From CAVYXZ01 sp965223835 (GTDB taxonomy: Bacteria > Chloroflexota > Anaerolineae > Aggregatilineales > Phototrophicaceae), in contig OZ245023.1 in the NCBI GenBank assembly GCA_965223835.1, positions 62,001 to 126,000 of the forward strand: DNA of 64,000 nt. Reading direction: 5' to 3'. Each line of letters begins with the position of its first letter. Position 1 is the first letter of the stretch. A program made the position numbers and the translations under genes. Below the pieces are notes generated by a model. The model made no database searches and was not told the DNA's origin. It saw only the letters and a program-made list of their open reading frames with translations. Shown here one piece after another: positions 8,347 through 18,595 of the stretch.

Positions 8347-11235
8347 TTAACCTGCACTAAATGTCAACCCAAACGCCACGGCCTCCCCCGCCGTGCATGT
8401 CAATTCCAAATCCAACGACTCGGCATTCGGGTCGCTAATTTCTACAGCATTCCCCGCCACTGTTGCGGAGACGAATTGCTTACCGTCGGGGCGTTGAATG
8501 GTCAGGGTGCGCGTGCTGTTGACGACGGGTCGGTATTCCCCGGCGATGCGGTCCGGCCTGACGTCGAGTTTCAGCAGCGGTGTATCGAGCACGAATTTCT
8601 CGCGTGGGATATTAGGCGCGATGACCAGTCCTTTGCCATCGGCACGTGGCTCAATGCCACATACGCGCAGCAGCCCCAGCAGTGCCATCGAATGCAGGTT
8701 GGCGTTCATCACCGGGAAGTCGGTCATCGGCGTCACCGGGCTGGACCACGTACTGCCGTCTTTGATGCTCACGCCGTCTGGCCCCGACCAGATGTTGAAC
8801 CACTTATCCGGGAAGCACAGGCCACGCATTGCCATCGTGTTGCGGTTGAGCGCCCGCCATGCCAGCCAGGGATTTGTATTGGCGTAGCCCCACGTCAACA
8901 GTTGCGAAATCGCCGGCCACACCTGCCCCGTGACCAGACTGCCGCCAATGGGTGACGGATCATCCACCAGGTTTTGGACCGAGCGCAGCAGTTTTTCGCG
9001 CAGATCGTTCGGCAGCCAATCACCAATCAGCGCCCACACCTGCGCTTCCAGGTCAAGCAGGTCCTCGCCCACGTAAACCGGATTATTCCAGATGTCGCGC
9101 AGAATCGCCCGGATAAACCACTCGCCGTTCCAGGTGCCCAGCAATGAGCGCCGCCAGTGCTCCAATGGGTCGCGGCATTTTTGCCCCAGATCCGCGTCAT
9201 AGGCTTCAATCAGGTTGGCGAAACGCGGCAGCACATATAGCGCCATCTGCGTGTTGGGGATCGATTCGCCCGCGTCTTTGGAGTTCTCAATCGCGTAACC
9301 TTCCGGGCCATCGCGCAGTGAGGTTTCCACCACGATCGCGTCGGACCAATCGCCGCTGCCGATACGCACCAGACCGTGTTCGCCGGTGCCGATGCTTTCC
9401 AGCAGATGGGAGACCGTTGCCCGCAAGTGTTGCATCACGCTGCAATCGTGCTGAACCGGTGCTTCACGTGGATAAAATGGCACCTCGGTTTGTAGCAATT
9501 CAAAATCGCCGGTTGCTGCCAGATACTCGGTGATCGCCAGCAGAAAAAACAGGTCCAGATCGGACGGATTCTTGTGTAAGCCACGGGCGTCGCTGTGGAC
9601 GCCATAGCCGCCAAACGCATACGTCAGGCCGCCGGTCGCCGCCGATTGCAAACGCATCAATTGCTGCAACATCTCCCGCGCCAGTTTGGGCCGGATATAC
9701 GTCAGAGTCAGGACATACAACGCCAGATCGCGTGGCGCGCCATCGGCCCCGTGCAGGAAAAAATAACTTGATCCCTGCGGTACCCGATGCGTCTGATAAT
9801 AATCGTGATACAGCGTTGCCGAGAGCAGATTGTAGGCGTGCCATGTCGTCTCGCGCTGCAAAACCGGATCTTGCCCGGTCGTGAAATAGCTTAAGCGGTC
9901 CCGCCAGCGCGTGATGTGGTCGCTTAAAGGCGCATGCGGCAGGCGATAATCATCCAGGAAATCGAGCGCCTGACCCGGCGGTAGTGCGCCATAGGCATAG
10001 CGCAAGTGCGTCTTTTGACCGGGTTCAAGCTGGATCTGCTGACACATGACCAGACAATGCGGCATCGCTTCCTCAGCGGTCTTCGCGGCAGCTATAGTTT
10101 CCTTTGTCCGCCGCTCACGTACACAATCCGGCAACCGCACATCACCGTCGCCAAAGAAATCCAACATGTCGCTGAGGTGTCCAGTCGGTGGCGTGTCACC
10201 ATTTAGATCAGCTAGGAACACGCCCGGCGGCGTCCAATCCGTGCGGTTGGGTTGAGTCGGGTTGGGTTGAAAATCGGGCGCTTGTTGTTGAAAAATGAGC
10301 GCATTCCAGTCCTCATCCCAGACGCAGATGGGCGTAAAAGCCCGGTTGATGACCTGTCGTTCTTCGTCGCCGATGATGCCTGGCAGGCCGGTGCGTAGCC
10401 ATTGCAATTTAAGCTGGTGAATGTTGACGTCCCAGTATTCATAGTGCATCAAATCGGTAGTGGCTGCGCCGCGATTCTCGATCTCAATATCCACGATCAA
10501 AACTGGATCATCCTGCCGCAGTGGGTCGGCATGCGGTTGATTGTCGGGTTTGGTTGGTGCATAGGTCCGGCGCGTGACGCGAATACCCCGGTGTTCCGTC
10601 ATCGTCTCAACGTAACCCGTCCCAAACACGCGGTCGGCACTGGCTCCGGTTGGACGATAGCGATAGGCCGTGGCCCAACCTGCTTCCCCATCATGAATAT
10701 AGCTGTAACCCCCGGCATAGGCATAGCGGCGCGTATCCGGGCGTTCGGTAGCGGGTGGCAACACGCGGTTGAGCCGCACCTGCCGTTCAATGCGGCGACT
10801 GGTCAACCGGAAGAATTCGCGATAACACCAGCGCAACGCCGTCAACCACCAGCCATGTAACGTTTTGGGTTCGGACGCTTCGTACTTATTCAGGTAGGTT
10901 GGCCCCCGGTCGCCGATGAGGACCTGCACCGTGCCATCATTGGCAGCCAGTGCCGTCAGCCGATCATTGCCGATCTGATGCCAGTGGGTACGCCAATCGT
11001 GCCCGACGCTGTTGGGATAGGCGGCTTGCCGGTCAGCATACTGGTCCAGCCGGTAGCGATAGGCCGGTAAGCCGTGTGCATCCACCTCCCACTGACCGAA
11101 GGCACCGCTACCTTCCGGCGTATCCACAAACTGGCGTGGCTGCGGCTCGGCCTGGGCATCCGGTTCCTCGCCGCTCAAGCGGTCGCGGAAAAACTGTTCA
11201 ACTGCCGCTGCCCGAATCAACGCCGTTTTTTTCAT
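8347..11235 (-). CDS. GH94/GH36-superfamily glycoside phosphorylase or hydrolase
   Basis: 962 residues. An N-terminal beta-rich part (about 1-330) is followed by an (alpha/alpha)6-type part and a short C-terminal beta part. Landmarks are GSGDWSDAI in the second half, which resembles the G-x-GDWN/D acid region of cellobiose-phosphorylase-like enzymes, and conserved aromatic clusters such as YYQTHRVPQGSSYF. The expected lengths of GH94 enzymes are 800-1,000 residues. Substrate and retaining/inverting mode cannot be read. It lies directly after the GH3 glycosidase gene in the same direction, suggesting joint use on a beta-linked oligosaccharide. Confidence 0.7.
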   Translation of the reverse strand: MKKTALIRAAAVEQFFRDRLSGEEPDAQAEPQPRQFVDTPEGSGAFGQWEVDAHGLPAYRYRLDQYADRQAAYPNSVGHDWRTHWHQIGNDRLTALAANDGTVQVLIGDRGPTYLNKYEASEPKTLHGWWLTALRWCYREFFRLTSRRIERQVRLNRVLPPATERPDTRRYAYAGGYSYIHDGEAGWATAYRYRPTGASADRVFGTGYVETMTEHRGIRVTRRTYAPTKPDNQPHADPLRQDDPVLIVDIEIENRGAATTDLMHYEYWDVNIHQLKLQWLRTGLPGIIGDEERQVINRAFTPICVWDEDWNALIFQQQAPDFQPNPTQPNRTDWTPPGVFLADLNGDTPPTGHLSDMLDFFGDGDVRLPDCVRERRTKETIAAAKTAEEAMPHCLVMCQQIQLEPGQKTHLRYAYGALPPGQALDFLDDYRLPHAPLSDHITRWRDRLSYFTTGQDPVLQRETTWHAYNLLSATLYHDYYQTHRVPQGSSYFFLHGADGAPRDLALYVLTLTYIRPKLAREMLQQLMRLQSAATGGLTYAFGGYGVHSDARGLHKNPSDLDLFFLLAITEYLAATGDFELLQTEVPFYPREAPVQHDCSVMQHLRATVSHLLESIGTGEHGLVRIGSGDWSDAIVVETSLRDGPEGYAIENSKDAGESIPNTQMALYVLPRFANLIEAYDADLGQKCRDPLEHWRRSLLGTWNGEWFIRAILRDIWNNPVYVGEDLLDLEAQVWALIGDWLPNDLREKLLRSVQNLVDDPSPIGGSLVTGQVWPAISQLLTWGYANTNPWLAWRALNRNTMAMRGLCFPDKWFNIWSGPDGVSIKDGSTWSSPVTPMTDFPVMNANLHSMALLGLLRVCGIEPRADGKGLVIAPNIPREKFVLDTPLLKLDVRPDRIAGEYRPVVNSTRTLTIQRPDGKQFVSATVAGNAVEISDPNAESLDLELTCTAGEAVAFGLTFSAG

Positions 11236-11328
11236 AATGTTTCGCCCAATGCATTAATTAATATTTGATGTTGAGCAAATTGACTCGAGTTTAAACCCAC
11301 TGTCTACAAGCTCAAGCTGTTTCAGCAG

Positions 11329-13143
11329 TTAATACGTCAACCCGTGCCCAAACGCAAACAGCGGATTCTCAGAATCGCCTGGAACGTCGGAGCGCTGGGC
11401 ACGAACCGCCTCCATTGATGACGGCAATTCAAATGGCAGCTTGCCGGTGGGCGTGAAGCGTCCAAAAATGACATCCAGCACTGCCGCGTCACTGGCCCCA
11501 AAATTACCCAGCAGTGCCACGCATTGATCGGTAATCTCCGGGATGACGGCAGGTCGGTCCAGAAAGATGTCGACAATCGTCGGCACGCGGGCCATCAACT
11601 CAAGTAAGCGCAGTTTTTCCGCTTCACTGAATGTTAGATTACCAGCATGGAACATGCTCTCTAGAAAGTCGCTGTTGCGCGGTTCATACGGGGTTTGCAG
11701 CCGCACGATGGCAATATCCGCCATATCAACATCAGTCACCACCTGCCCATAATTGGCGGCAACCGCCGGGTCAATATTTTCGATGTAGATGGTGGGCTGG
11801 TCGCGCAAGGGCAAGGTCATCAGCGCGTTTTTCAGGAGAACGATGGCCTTGCGTTGGGCCAACTCGCCTGCCGCCCGAAAATCGTCTTTGCCAACGACCG
11901 TTACCGCCGCATCAACATCGACATACGGGTTATCAAACAGGCCGAGGCGGAATTTGTCACGCAGCAAGCGCCGGACCGATTCATCAATGCGAGACTCTTT
12001 TATGTTGCCCGCTTCCACCAGCTCGATCACGATCTCCGGGCAGGCCTCTCCCCCAAACTGATCGACACCAGCTTCCAGCGCCTTTTGTGTGCGTTCCACT
12101 GGCGTCAGGTGTTCGACGCCCCAGGCCCGCGCCGCCATCTTCTGCCCGGCAATCTCCTTATCGGTTAAGATGCCCCAGTCGGCACACACCACGCCATCGA
12201 AGCCATATTTTTCGCGTAACATGCCGGTGATAACATCTTTATTAAACGCGAAACCAACTTCTTCCAGGCCGATGCCCAGCGGAATGCCATAATAGGGCAT
12301 GATCTGGGCGGTTTGGACGGCAAACGCTGCCACGAACGGAATCAGATGATAATCGAAGTTATCACCGGGATAGACCTGTTCCCTGCCATAGGCGAAATGG
12401 GGATCTTCACCATCTTGCTGCGGGCCGCCGCCGGGGAAATGCTTCGTCATGCAGGCGACGCTCGTTGGCCCCAGCATTGCGCCCTGAAAACCGCGAATGT
12501 AAGCCGCCGTCAGACGCGCGCTGAGTTCGGCGTTTTCGCCAAACGTGCCGCTGATGCGTGCCCAGCGCGGTTCAGTCGCCAGATCCGCCATTGGATGCAG
12601 CGCCACCCGAATGCCGACAGCAACGTATTCCTGCCGGGCGATGTCGCCAAATTGTTCGACCAATGCGGCATCATCAATGGCGGCGAAACCAATCGGCTCC
12701 GGCCACTGGGAAAAAGCATCAGAAGCCACACCAGTAAGTGGATTATCGCTGAACGAGTGGCGTGGGTCGGAAGAAATCGTTACCGGGATTCCCAACCGGG
12801 TCGCTTCAGCCGCCTGTTGCACCCGATTATGCCACTCGGCGGCGACACGCGGGGCTGGCAACCCCAGCACATTGAAGTGATTCAGATGCTGGTTGTTGAT
12901 GGCGTCGGCAATCGACTCTTGAATAAACCCCTGCGGCGGCGGGTCCAGGCTGCCATCGGGATTCGCCATTGTAATGTTGTGGAACATCAGCCCGGCTTTT
13001 TCCGCCAGTGTCATCTGGCTCAGCAGGTCGTCAATACGCTCTTCAACCGGCAAGCGCGGGTCTTCATAGGGGTCAAGCTGACCGTTCTGGTTCAGGTCGC
13101 GATAGTCAACGCCATCGGCGGTCTGTTGGGCATTTAAAGTCAT
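11329..13143 (-). CDS. Glycoside hydrolase family 3 beta-glycosidase
   Basis: 604 residues with both GH3 domains: a barrel domain with the KH motif at 234-235 (MTKHFPGGG) and the catalytic nucleophile D322 in GVVCADWG, then the alpha/beta sandwich ending in FGHGLTY. The FnIII-like third domain of BglX-type enzymes is missing. No signal peptide is present, so the enzyme is cytoplasmic and would act on imported oligosaccharides. GAGG precedes the ATG. The gene shares direction with the GH94-like gene 93 bases downstream. Confidence 0.9.
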   Translation of the reverse strand: MTLNAQQTADGVDYRDLNQNGQLDPYEDPRLPVEERIDDLLSQMTLAEKAGLMFHNITMANPDGSLDPPPQGFIQESIADAINNQHLNHFNVLGLPAPRVAAEWHNRVQQAAEATRLGIPVTISSDPRHSFSDNPLTGVASDAFSQWPEPIGFAAIDDAALVEQFGDIARQEYVAVGIRVALHPMADLATEPRWARISGTFGENAELSARLTAAYIRGFQGAMLGPTSVACMTKHFPGGGPQQDGEDPHFAYGREQVYPGDNFDYHLIPFVAAFAVQTAQIMPYYGIPLGIGLEEVGFAFNKDVITGMLREKYGFDGVVCADWGILTDKEIAGQKMAARAWGVEHLTPVERTQKALEAGVDQFGGEACPEIVIELVEAGNIKESRIDESVRRLLRDKFRLGLFDNPYVDVDAAVTVVGKDDFRAAGELAQRKAIVLLKNALMTLPLRDQPTIYIENIDPAVAANYGQVVTDVDMADIAIVRLQTPYEPRNSDFLESMFHAGNLTFSEAEKLRLLELMARVPTIVDIFLDRPAVIPEITDQCVALLGNFGASDAAVLDVIFGRFTPTGKLPFELPSSMEAVRAQRSDVPGDSENPLFAFGHGLTY

Positions 13144-13159
13144 AATTTTGCCTCAATGT

Positions 13160-13945
13160 TTAATTGCTCTGATCTGTGACTATCGTTTGCGTCGCTTCAA
13201 GCGGATTATTCTTCACTGCCTCTGGCAACCGGTCCAGAATATCCACCACGAATTGCGCTGAGTCAAAATGATTAGGCCCTGACCACCCCACCGCTTCATT
13301 ATGGTCACAAATCACCGTGTCCATGTAGGTGCCCCAATGCGTGCTTGGCAGTGCGATCAACCCGTCATTGGGCAGCTTAGAATAGGCGGTCAACAGCGCA
13401 AAGGCCAACCGCAACCACCAGCTTACCTTCTCCGCGACACAGCCATACGATTGATAGACGACATCAGGCCGGTCAGGATGATCGTCATTGAAGGTTGCCA
13501 TCGCCTCGGTCGTCAGTTGATCCAGCGCCCGCGGGTTGGTCCCGTAAAGGCGCGTCAACACAGTGTACCCCCCTTTGACCAGCGGCCCCAGCATTGGCAA
13601 TTGCTGCACAACCTGCTGGTACAGATCGACGTGTTGAACACCGTAATGCGGCGTGGCGATGGTGACAATGGCTGCCGGGTCCAACAGTCGCCGACTTGCC
13701 AGATAACGCGCGACGACACCCCCAAACGAATGCGCGATAATAATGAGGCGGTCAGCGGGTTGCAGACGATCACCGATTTCGGCCATGATCTGGCTGGCCC
13801 GCTGTTCATACGGTCCCAATGGATTGCCAGTGCTCACGATTACCTCTTCAATCCAATCGACATGCTGCCGCACATGGGCCGCTTCGTGTGCCCAGCTTTG
13901 CCGCCGCATCCCATAGCCGGAAATCATGAGTAATTTGATTGCCAT
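13160..13945 (-). CDS. Alpha/beta hydrolase, lipase/PGAP1-like
   Basis: 261 residues. The nucleophile elbow is AHSFGG with S73, on the expected strand after IIII; a histidine late in the chain (ICDHNEAVGW, about 215) and an intermediate aspartate fit the triad. The pattern resembles triacylglycerol-lipase or PGAP1-like esterases that open N-terminally with a short IKLLMISGYG strand. The start overlaps the stop of the upstream membrane-protein gene by one base (TGATG), so translation is coupled. No signal peptide is present. Confidence 0.8.
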   Translation of the reverse strand: MAIKLLMISGYGMRRQSWAHEAAHVRQHVDWIEEVIVSTGNPLGPYEQRASQIMAEIGDRLQPADRLIIIAHSFGGVVARYLASRRLLDPAAIVTIATPHYGVQHVDLYQQVVQQLPMLGPLVKGGYTVLTRLYGTNPRALDQLTTEAMATFNDDHPDRPDVVYQSYGCVAEKVSWWLRLAFALLTAYSKLPNDGLIALPSTHWGTYMDTVICDHNEAVGWSGPNHFDSAQFVVDILDRLPEAVKNNPLEATQTIVTDQSN

Positions 13946-14337
13946 CAGGCCGGGTTTCCGTTGCGGTAAAAAATCAAAAATACGACCCCCAGCACCAGTT
14001 CCCCGACCAGCGCAACCAGCATCACCCAGTTGGGGACGCCATCAATCAGGATACCGAGGGCACGTATGGCAGCACCCAAGAGCATGCCGACGGCAAGAAA
14101 GAGCAGCAGATTGTGGTGCCGACGATGGTCACGATAAAGCGTGAACAGCATCAAGCCAAAGACCAGAAACAAGACATTAAGATAGCGAAAGTGATTGTTC
14201 AGGCTGGCGCTGGTCGGGTCCACTTCCAGAATGCCGATATAAACGGTTGGCAGGAACATGCCAAAACAGGCCAGTGCGCTGAAGCCGATGCCCGCCAGCA
14301 ACGTCACCAGGCGAAAAAATGGACTCCCCGGTTGCAT
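13945..14337 (-). CDS. Four-helix membrane protein, DUF4345-like
   Basis: 130 residues with four hydrophobic segments (about 8-30, 49-65, 76-96, 102-124). A conserved-looking NHFRYLN motif after the first segment is typical of DUF4345 proteins. Function is unknown. AGGAGAAAACC precedes the ATG. It sits between the DUF362 gene (12 bases away) and the lipase-like gene (one-base overlap), a tight three-gene unit. Confidence 0.7.
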   Translation of the reverse strand: MQPGSPFFRLVTLLAGIGFSALACFGMFLPTVYIGILEVDPTSASLNNHFRYLNVLFLVFGLMLFTLYRDHRRHHNLLLFLAVGMLLGAAIRALGILIDGVPNWVMLVALVGELVLGVVFLIFYRNGNPA

Positions 14338-14349
14338 GAGGGTTTTCTC

Positions 14350-15504
14350 CTAGTGTCCATGCCGATGATGATGTTGGGCTTCGGCCTGCGCCGCGAATTT
14401 TTGCATCTCGCCCTCTGCCATGATCTGCGCCCGAATCTGAGCGGTCTGCGGCCAGGTGAGTCCCACCCCGGCGAGATAGGCAAACACGCGGTTCATCACC
14501 CAGTAGTAAAAGCGCCAGGCGAAGAAGCGGGGCGGAAATTCATCAACATCCACGTTGAGCAAGCCCGCCGTCGCGCCCAGGTTGGAGAGGACGTACACAG
14601 CCTGCGCCACGTCGACGATGTTCTGAATGTCATCGCTGACATTGGTCCAGTTCTCCAATGGAGTCGCGTCGCCAATAATCTCGTATTCTGGCTCACCCAT
14701 GTGCTGCATCACGAAGCGCGGCAACGGCGATTCCCAGGCGTCAATGCCCATCAGTTTGGCCCCGACCAGATCGAGCGCCAGAATATCCTCACTCGCCAGC
14801 ATCAGCTTGAGCAGCTTGGGATGATATTGAATGGCGAACCCCGCCGTGCCATCCGACCCCCAGTAGCCATCAATGAAGCCAAAATCGACCGGGAAATTGA
14901 CCAGTGTGTATAGCGTACAGGCCCAGTACGGCAAGCGCGTATGATAGTGCCAGTATTTGTTTTGCAGGGGCAGGATGCCAAACTGATTTTTGAGGCACAG
15001 CGTAAAGAAATTATCGACCTGCGATTTGAACTTGGCGAAATCAATGCGGTAATCGGCTTCGGCCCAGGTGCGCCCGACAAAATTCTTCCAATCCGGCAGG
15101 CCGCGCACTTTGTAAGTATGTTTCTGCTTTTCCAGCGTCAGGTCTACGATTTCATAGACATCAGCCTTATAGCCCGCCACCCGTGCCACATTTTTGACCG
15201 AGCGATTCTTGACCCAGTTGCCCATCGTGTTCTGCGATTCGACCACCTTGATATTGGTGTAGCCCTGGTCGCGCAGCAGTCGAATAAATTCTTCGACGAC
15301 ATCGGCTTCGGTGGCAACCACTTTCACCTCAGCCGTCATCAAGATCATCAGGTTAATTTTGATTGCAATCAAAAAATCGGCCTTGCTCTTGCCGGATGCC
15401 GCTCGTTTTTGTTCCAGATGGTCCCAGAAGCCACTGGCCGCCGCGACCTCTGCCACCAGCGCCAGCTTTTCATCGCCTCGGACAATCGCCACTTGTGGTT
15501 TCAT
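14350..15504 (-). CDS. DUF362-domain protein
   Basis: 384 residues. The N-terminal pattern PQVAIVRG, then KINLM near residue 50, and a Rossmann-like VEEFIRLLRDQGYTNIKVVE segment broken by loops match the DUF362 family, whose members are often linked to iron-sulfur redox proteins. No ferredoxin cysteines are present here. A histidine-rich tail (HHHRHGH) ends the chain and might bind metal. GGGAGG precedes the ATG. The gene starts the three-gene unit with the DUF4345-like and lipase-like genes and lies just after the membrane GMC oxidoreductase. Confidence 0.75.
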   Translation of the reverse strand: MKPQVAIVRGDEKLALVAEVAAASGFWDHLEQKRAASGKSKADFLIAIKINLMILMTAEVKVVATEADVVEEFIRLLRDQGYTNIKVVESQNTMGNWVKNRSVKNVARVAGYKADVYEIVDLTLEKQKHTYKVRGLPDWKNFVGRTWAEADYRIDFAKFKSQVDNFFTLCLKNQFGILPLQNKYWHYHTRLPYWACTLYTLVNFPVDFGFIDGYWGSDGTAGFAIQYHPKLLKLMLASEDILALDLVGAKLMGIDAWESPLPRFVMQHMGEPEYEIIGDATPLENWTNVSDDIQNIVDVAQAVYVLSNLGATAGLLNVDVDEFPPRFFAWRFYYWVMNRVFAYLAGVGLTWPQTAQIRAQIMAEGEMQKFAAQAEAQHHHRHGH

Positions 15505-15581
15505 GGTCGGTTTTCCTCCCGCTTTTTCGTGTCAGGAATAAGTTTTAGTGAGCAGATCATTTGGCTTCAACCTATTTTTCC

Positions 15582-15650
15582 ATCCCCACCCCAGCTTCGC
15601 TTTCCCCTCCCCAATGCGTTGGGGAGGGGATTAAGGAGAGGGGTCAGGTT
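15582..15650. repeat. Palindromic intergenic repeat (relative of 2529 and 37871 elements)
   Basis: CCCCTCCCCAATGCGTTGG is followed by GGAGGGG, a stem with a short loop, flanked by further CCCCACCCC and GGGGTCAGG arms. It lies four bases after the stop codon of the GMC oxidoreductase gene and may serve as its terminator. Confidence 0.6.
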
Positions 15651-15653
15651 AGA

Positions 15654-18386
15654 TTACTGCGCCAGAATCCGCTGCGACGCATAGTCGGCCAGCGCCATTA
15701 CCGTCAACTGCGGATTGACCTGGATTGATGTCGGGAACAGGCTGGCGTCGGCGACGTAGAGATTATCGAAACCCCTTACCTGGAAATTGGTATCGACCGC
15801 GCCAATTTCAGGATCATCGCTCAGCGGATTACCCCCCTGTGGGTGCGCCGACCCAATGGCGATGTCGTCCGGCTCAATGATAAATTCGTCCAGCCGGTGC
15901 AGTTGCGTGGGATGGGTGAACTCGACATTGCGGAAGGTGGTCGGAATCACGCGCAGTGCGCCCGCCGCCAAAAAGACGCGCGACACTTGCTGAATGCCCG
16001 CCCGGATGCGGCGTAGGTCGGCAATCGACAGCGAGTAATTCACCGGGGACAGCATATCGCCGACGATGGGCAATGGTGACGCTTTGATCGTGCCCGTTGC
16101 TTCGGTGCCAATCAGCGCCCCGGCCACCGCGAAATAAGGATAGCGCTTCATGTTATCAAAATGATCGCGGAACCAGCCCGGCATTGTGGCCGCAAACGTC
16201 GCAGGCGGCATGGCAAACGTCTCCAGAAAGTAGCGGTCACGGGCATGATAGGCACACATCTGAATGCCATCAAACGAATTAATCGGGTCAGGGAACTCGG
16301 CGAACGCCCAGCTACCCACATTGAAGCTCAACCGCGTGCCGACATTTTTGGTGATCCCGGAGCGTTGCAGCAGCAGGCTGGAGCCAATCGCCCCACCTGC
16401 GACGACCACTTTTTTCGCAGTCACGGTCAACCGGGAGCCATCGGTGCGAGTGCATTCGACGCGCTGGGCGGTCTGGCCGTTGTTGATGATTTCATCCGCG
16501 CGACAATCAGAGACGAGCACCGCGCCATGCTGCAACGCGGTGGGGATAAATGAGCGGTCAACCGACATCTTCTTATCAAAACGGCAGCCAGTGGTGCAAT
16601 AGCCACAGCCGATGCAGCCCGGCAGGTTGACCTCAAACCAACCGTGATCCAGGCCCAGTTCTTCGCAACCAAGTGCGAATTTGCGACTGCCGGCTTCAAC
16701 CGGATGCAAATTGGGGTCGATTTGGAACAGGTCAATCTCCTGACGCACCCGTTGGAAAGCCGCATCCAACGTTGGCTTGTCCAGCGTCGCGCCCAGCTTC
16801 ACCCAGCTTTCATACTTGTTATCCGGCAAATTATAGGAGATGCCATTGTTCATGAAGGTGCTGCCACCCACACACTGCCCTTGCAGGATATACATATCGA
16901 AATCAACCGTAAGTTGCAGGCCGCCTTCCTTATACGACTTCAGCGGCATTTCCAGTTGATCGTTGGAGATCTGGTCGCGCTTGAGGTAAGGGCCAGCTTC
17001 CAGAATCACGACGCGCTGACCGGCGGCGGCCAACCGGGCGGCCACGACTGCCCCACCCGCGCCGGAGCCAATGACACATACATCCGTATCGAGTTGATTG
17101 ACCGTGACCGGCGGCGGATACTCCACCTCGCTAGTAGGCACTTTACCATCCTGCACCGCCTGCTGGAAGCGGTCGCGGTCTTCCAGTTCGACGAAGCCGA
17201 TCTCTTTGTGGACTTCCTCGTTGGCGTAATAGATTTGCATCACCAGTTGCTTGATGCGAATCAAATCGCGGTAGAGGCCGCGTCCGCGCCCGAAAATCCG
17301 CAACAGATAATCTTCCCGTTCCAGCCGTCCCATGCGCGTTAACGGAGTGCGAAATGCCAACAACGCCCGCAGTTCAATAAACACAATTGCCAGCTTGAGG
17401 CCCTGCACACGTTGGCCGGGGATGCGCGCGAGCATGTCGTCGGCAATGTCCGCGACCTCGCGGGCAGTCATGACTTCAATGCCGCCCTTGATAATGATGT
17501 CGGTGAATTGCTCGAACACGCGATGCAGCCACGCGCCCAAAAACTTTGTGGGACGTTGTTCACGGGCCGCCCGCATGTTGGTCATCTGCATGACGATGGC
17601 GAACACGGCGTGGAACACGGCGGCCAGGATGAAAAGCGGGTTCAACGTTGGTCCAACTGGGAAGCGGATGAGCCAGAACACCAGCCCAATGACCATTAGC
17701 GCGTTGGCAATTTGCAGAATGTCTACCGCGAAGGTGCGCCGCCGAGGTGATTCCGCCGCGTACATACCCAGCCAGGCCAGCGTGGCATAAACGGCGATGG
17801 TGTTGCAAATGGTAATGCCGAATTCTACCGCCTGGCCCACCGGGGGTGCGCTGCGACTGACCGCCACGAGAATAAACAGGGCGATTGCCAGCGTCGCCGC
17901 CGCAAAAACCCACATCACCTGGCGCATGGCGTGCGCCGCCGGGCCATCCGGCTCTTCATTGACGCCCGGTTCAATGTCGAACACCAGCGGCATTCGTAAA
18001 ATGCGGCTGCGGCGTCCGGTCAGCCACAGGCCCAACGTCAGCCCACCCATGACATAGTCCAGCAGGCCACCGCCAATGACCGACAGGCCATCACTACCGT
18101 TGCGTAAGCCGTAGATAACCATCAACGTGCCCGAAACCAGCTTGAACCAGCCAATGGCGACGGCGGCTAGTTCGTTATCGCGCAGGCCGCTGAACAAATA
18201 GAATGAACACAGAAACAGCAAAATCTGGCCCATCCAGGTGAACACAACGTAGGGGTTGGCCGCGTAAAAAAGCTGACCAGCTGGATGCCAGGCTGCAGCG
18301 GTGAGAACGATGGTCCCCCCGCCAAACAAAATCAGCCAGATTACGATCAGGAACCGTAAGCGGCCTTCGCCATGCGTAATAATCAT
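15654..18386 (-). CDS. Membrane-anchored GMC-family alcohol oxidoreductase
   Basis: 910 residues. The first 270 contain about seven membrane helices. A helical linker follows, as in long-chain alcohol oxidases. The GMC flavoprotein part begins near 430 with the FAD fingerprint VIGSGAGGAVVA. The pattern CIGCGYCTTGC near 594 has C-x2-C-x2-C-x3-C spacing, as in a [4Fe-4S] ligand set. The C-terminus has the GMC catalytic histidine (SAHPQGG, about 847) and asparagine (VNPQLTV, about 894). ATG at 18386 is chosen: GGAGGA lies five bases before it; an extension to 18593 has no support. It diverges from the molybdopterin oxidoreductase pair. Likely role: oxidation of a hydrophobic alcohol with electrons going to the membrane. 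Confidence 0.85.
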   Translation of the reverse strand: MIITHGEGRLRFLIVIWLILFGGGTIVLTAAAWHPAGQLFYAANPYVVFTWMGQILLFLCSFYLFSGLRDNELAAVAIGWFKLVSGTLMVIYGLRNGSDGLSVIGGGLLDYVMGGLTLGLWLTGRRSRILRMPLVFDIEPGVNEEPDGPAAHAMRQVMWVFAAATLAIALFILVAVSRSAPPVGQAVEFGITICNTIAVYATLAWLGMYAAESPRRRTFAVDILQIANALMVIGLVFWLIRFPVGPTLNPLFILAAVFHAVFAIVMQMTNMRAAREQRPTKFLGAWLHRVFEQFTDIIIKGGIEVMTAREVADIADDMLARIPGQRVQGLKLAIVFIELRALLAFRTPLTRMGRLEREDYLLRIFGRGRGLYRDLIRIKQLVMQIYYANEEVHKEIGFVELEDRDRFQQAVQDGKVPTSEVEYPPPVTVNQLDTDVCVIGSGAGGAVVAARLAAAGQRVVILEAGPYLKRDQISNDQLEMPLKSYKEGGLQLTVDFDMYILQGQCVGGSTFMNNGISYNLPDNKYESWVKLGATLDKPTLDAAFQRVRQEIDLFQIDPNLHPVEAGSRKFALGCEELGLDHGWFEVNLPGCIGCGYCTTGCRFDKKMSVDRSFIPTALQHGAVLVSDCRADEIINNGQTAQRVECTRTDGSRLTVTAKKVVVAGGAIGSSLLLQRSGITKNVGTRLSFNVGSWAFAEFPDPINSFDGIQMCAYHARDRYFLETFAMPPATFAATMPGWFRDHFDNMKRYPYFAVAGALIGTEATGTIKASPLPIVGDMLSPVNYSLSIADLRRIRAGIQQVSRVFLAAGALRVIPTTFRNVEFTHPTQLHRLDEFIIEPDDIAIGSAHPQGGNPLSDDPEIGAVDTNFQVRGFDNLYVADASLFPTSIQVNPQLTVMALADYASQRILAQ

Positions 18387-18595
18387 GATTTCCTCCTGCC
18401 CCTCGGCGTGGTTGTTACGCCGAATGAAACACGCCTCCTGATCTATTGTATGCGATTGTCGAATTTTGTGCGCAATTTTGGATGACATCCGATTGAGCGA
18501 ACTTCCTGAGCAAACACTCATGGAGATTCTAAACTGGCGATCATCTAGGCCCGCTAAAATGGCGTGGATAAAAACACAATCAGGGGAAATCACGC

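Noticed and set aside
18386..18593. N-terminal extension of the GMC oxidoreductase
   Set aside because: It has no ribosome site, does not look like protein, and would fill the divergent promoter region; ATG 18386 has GGAGGA.
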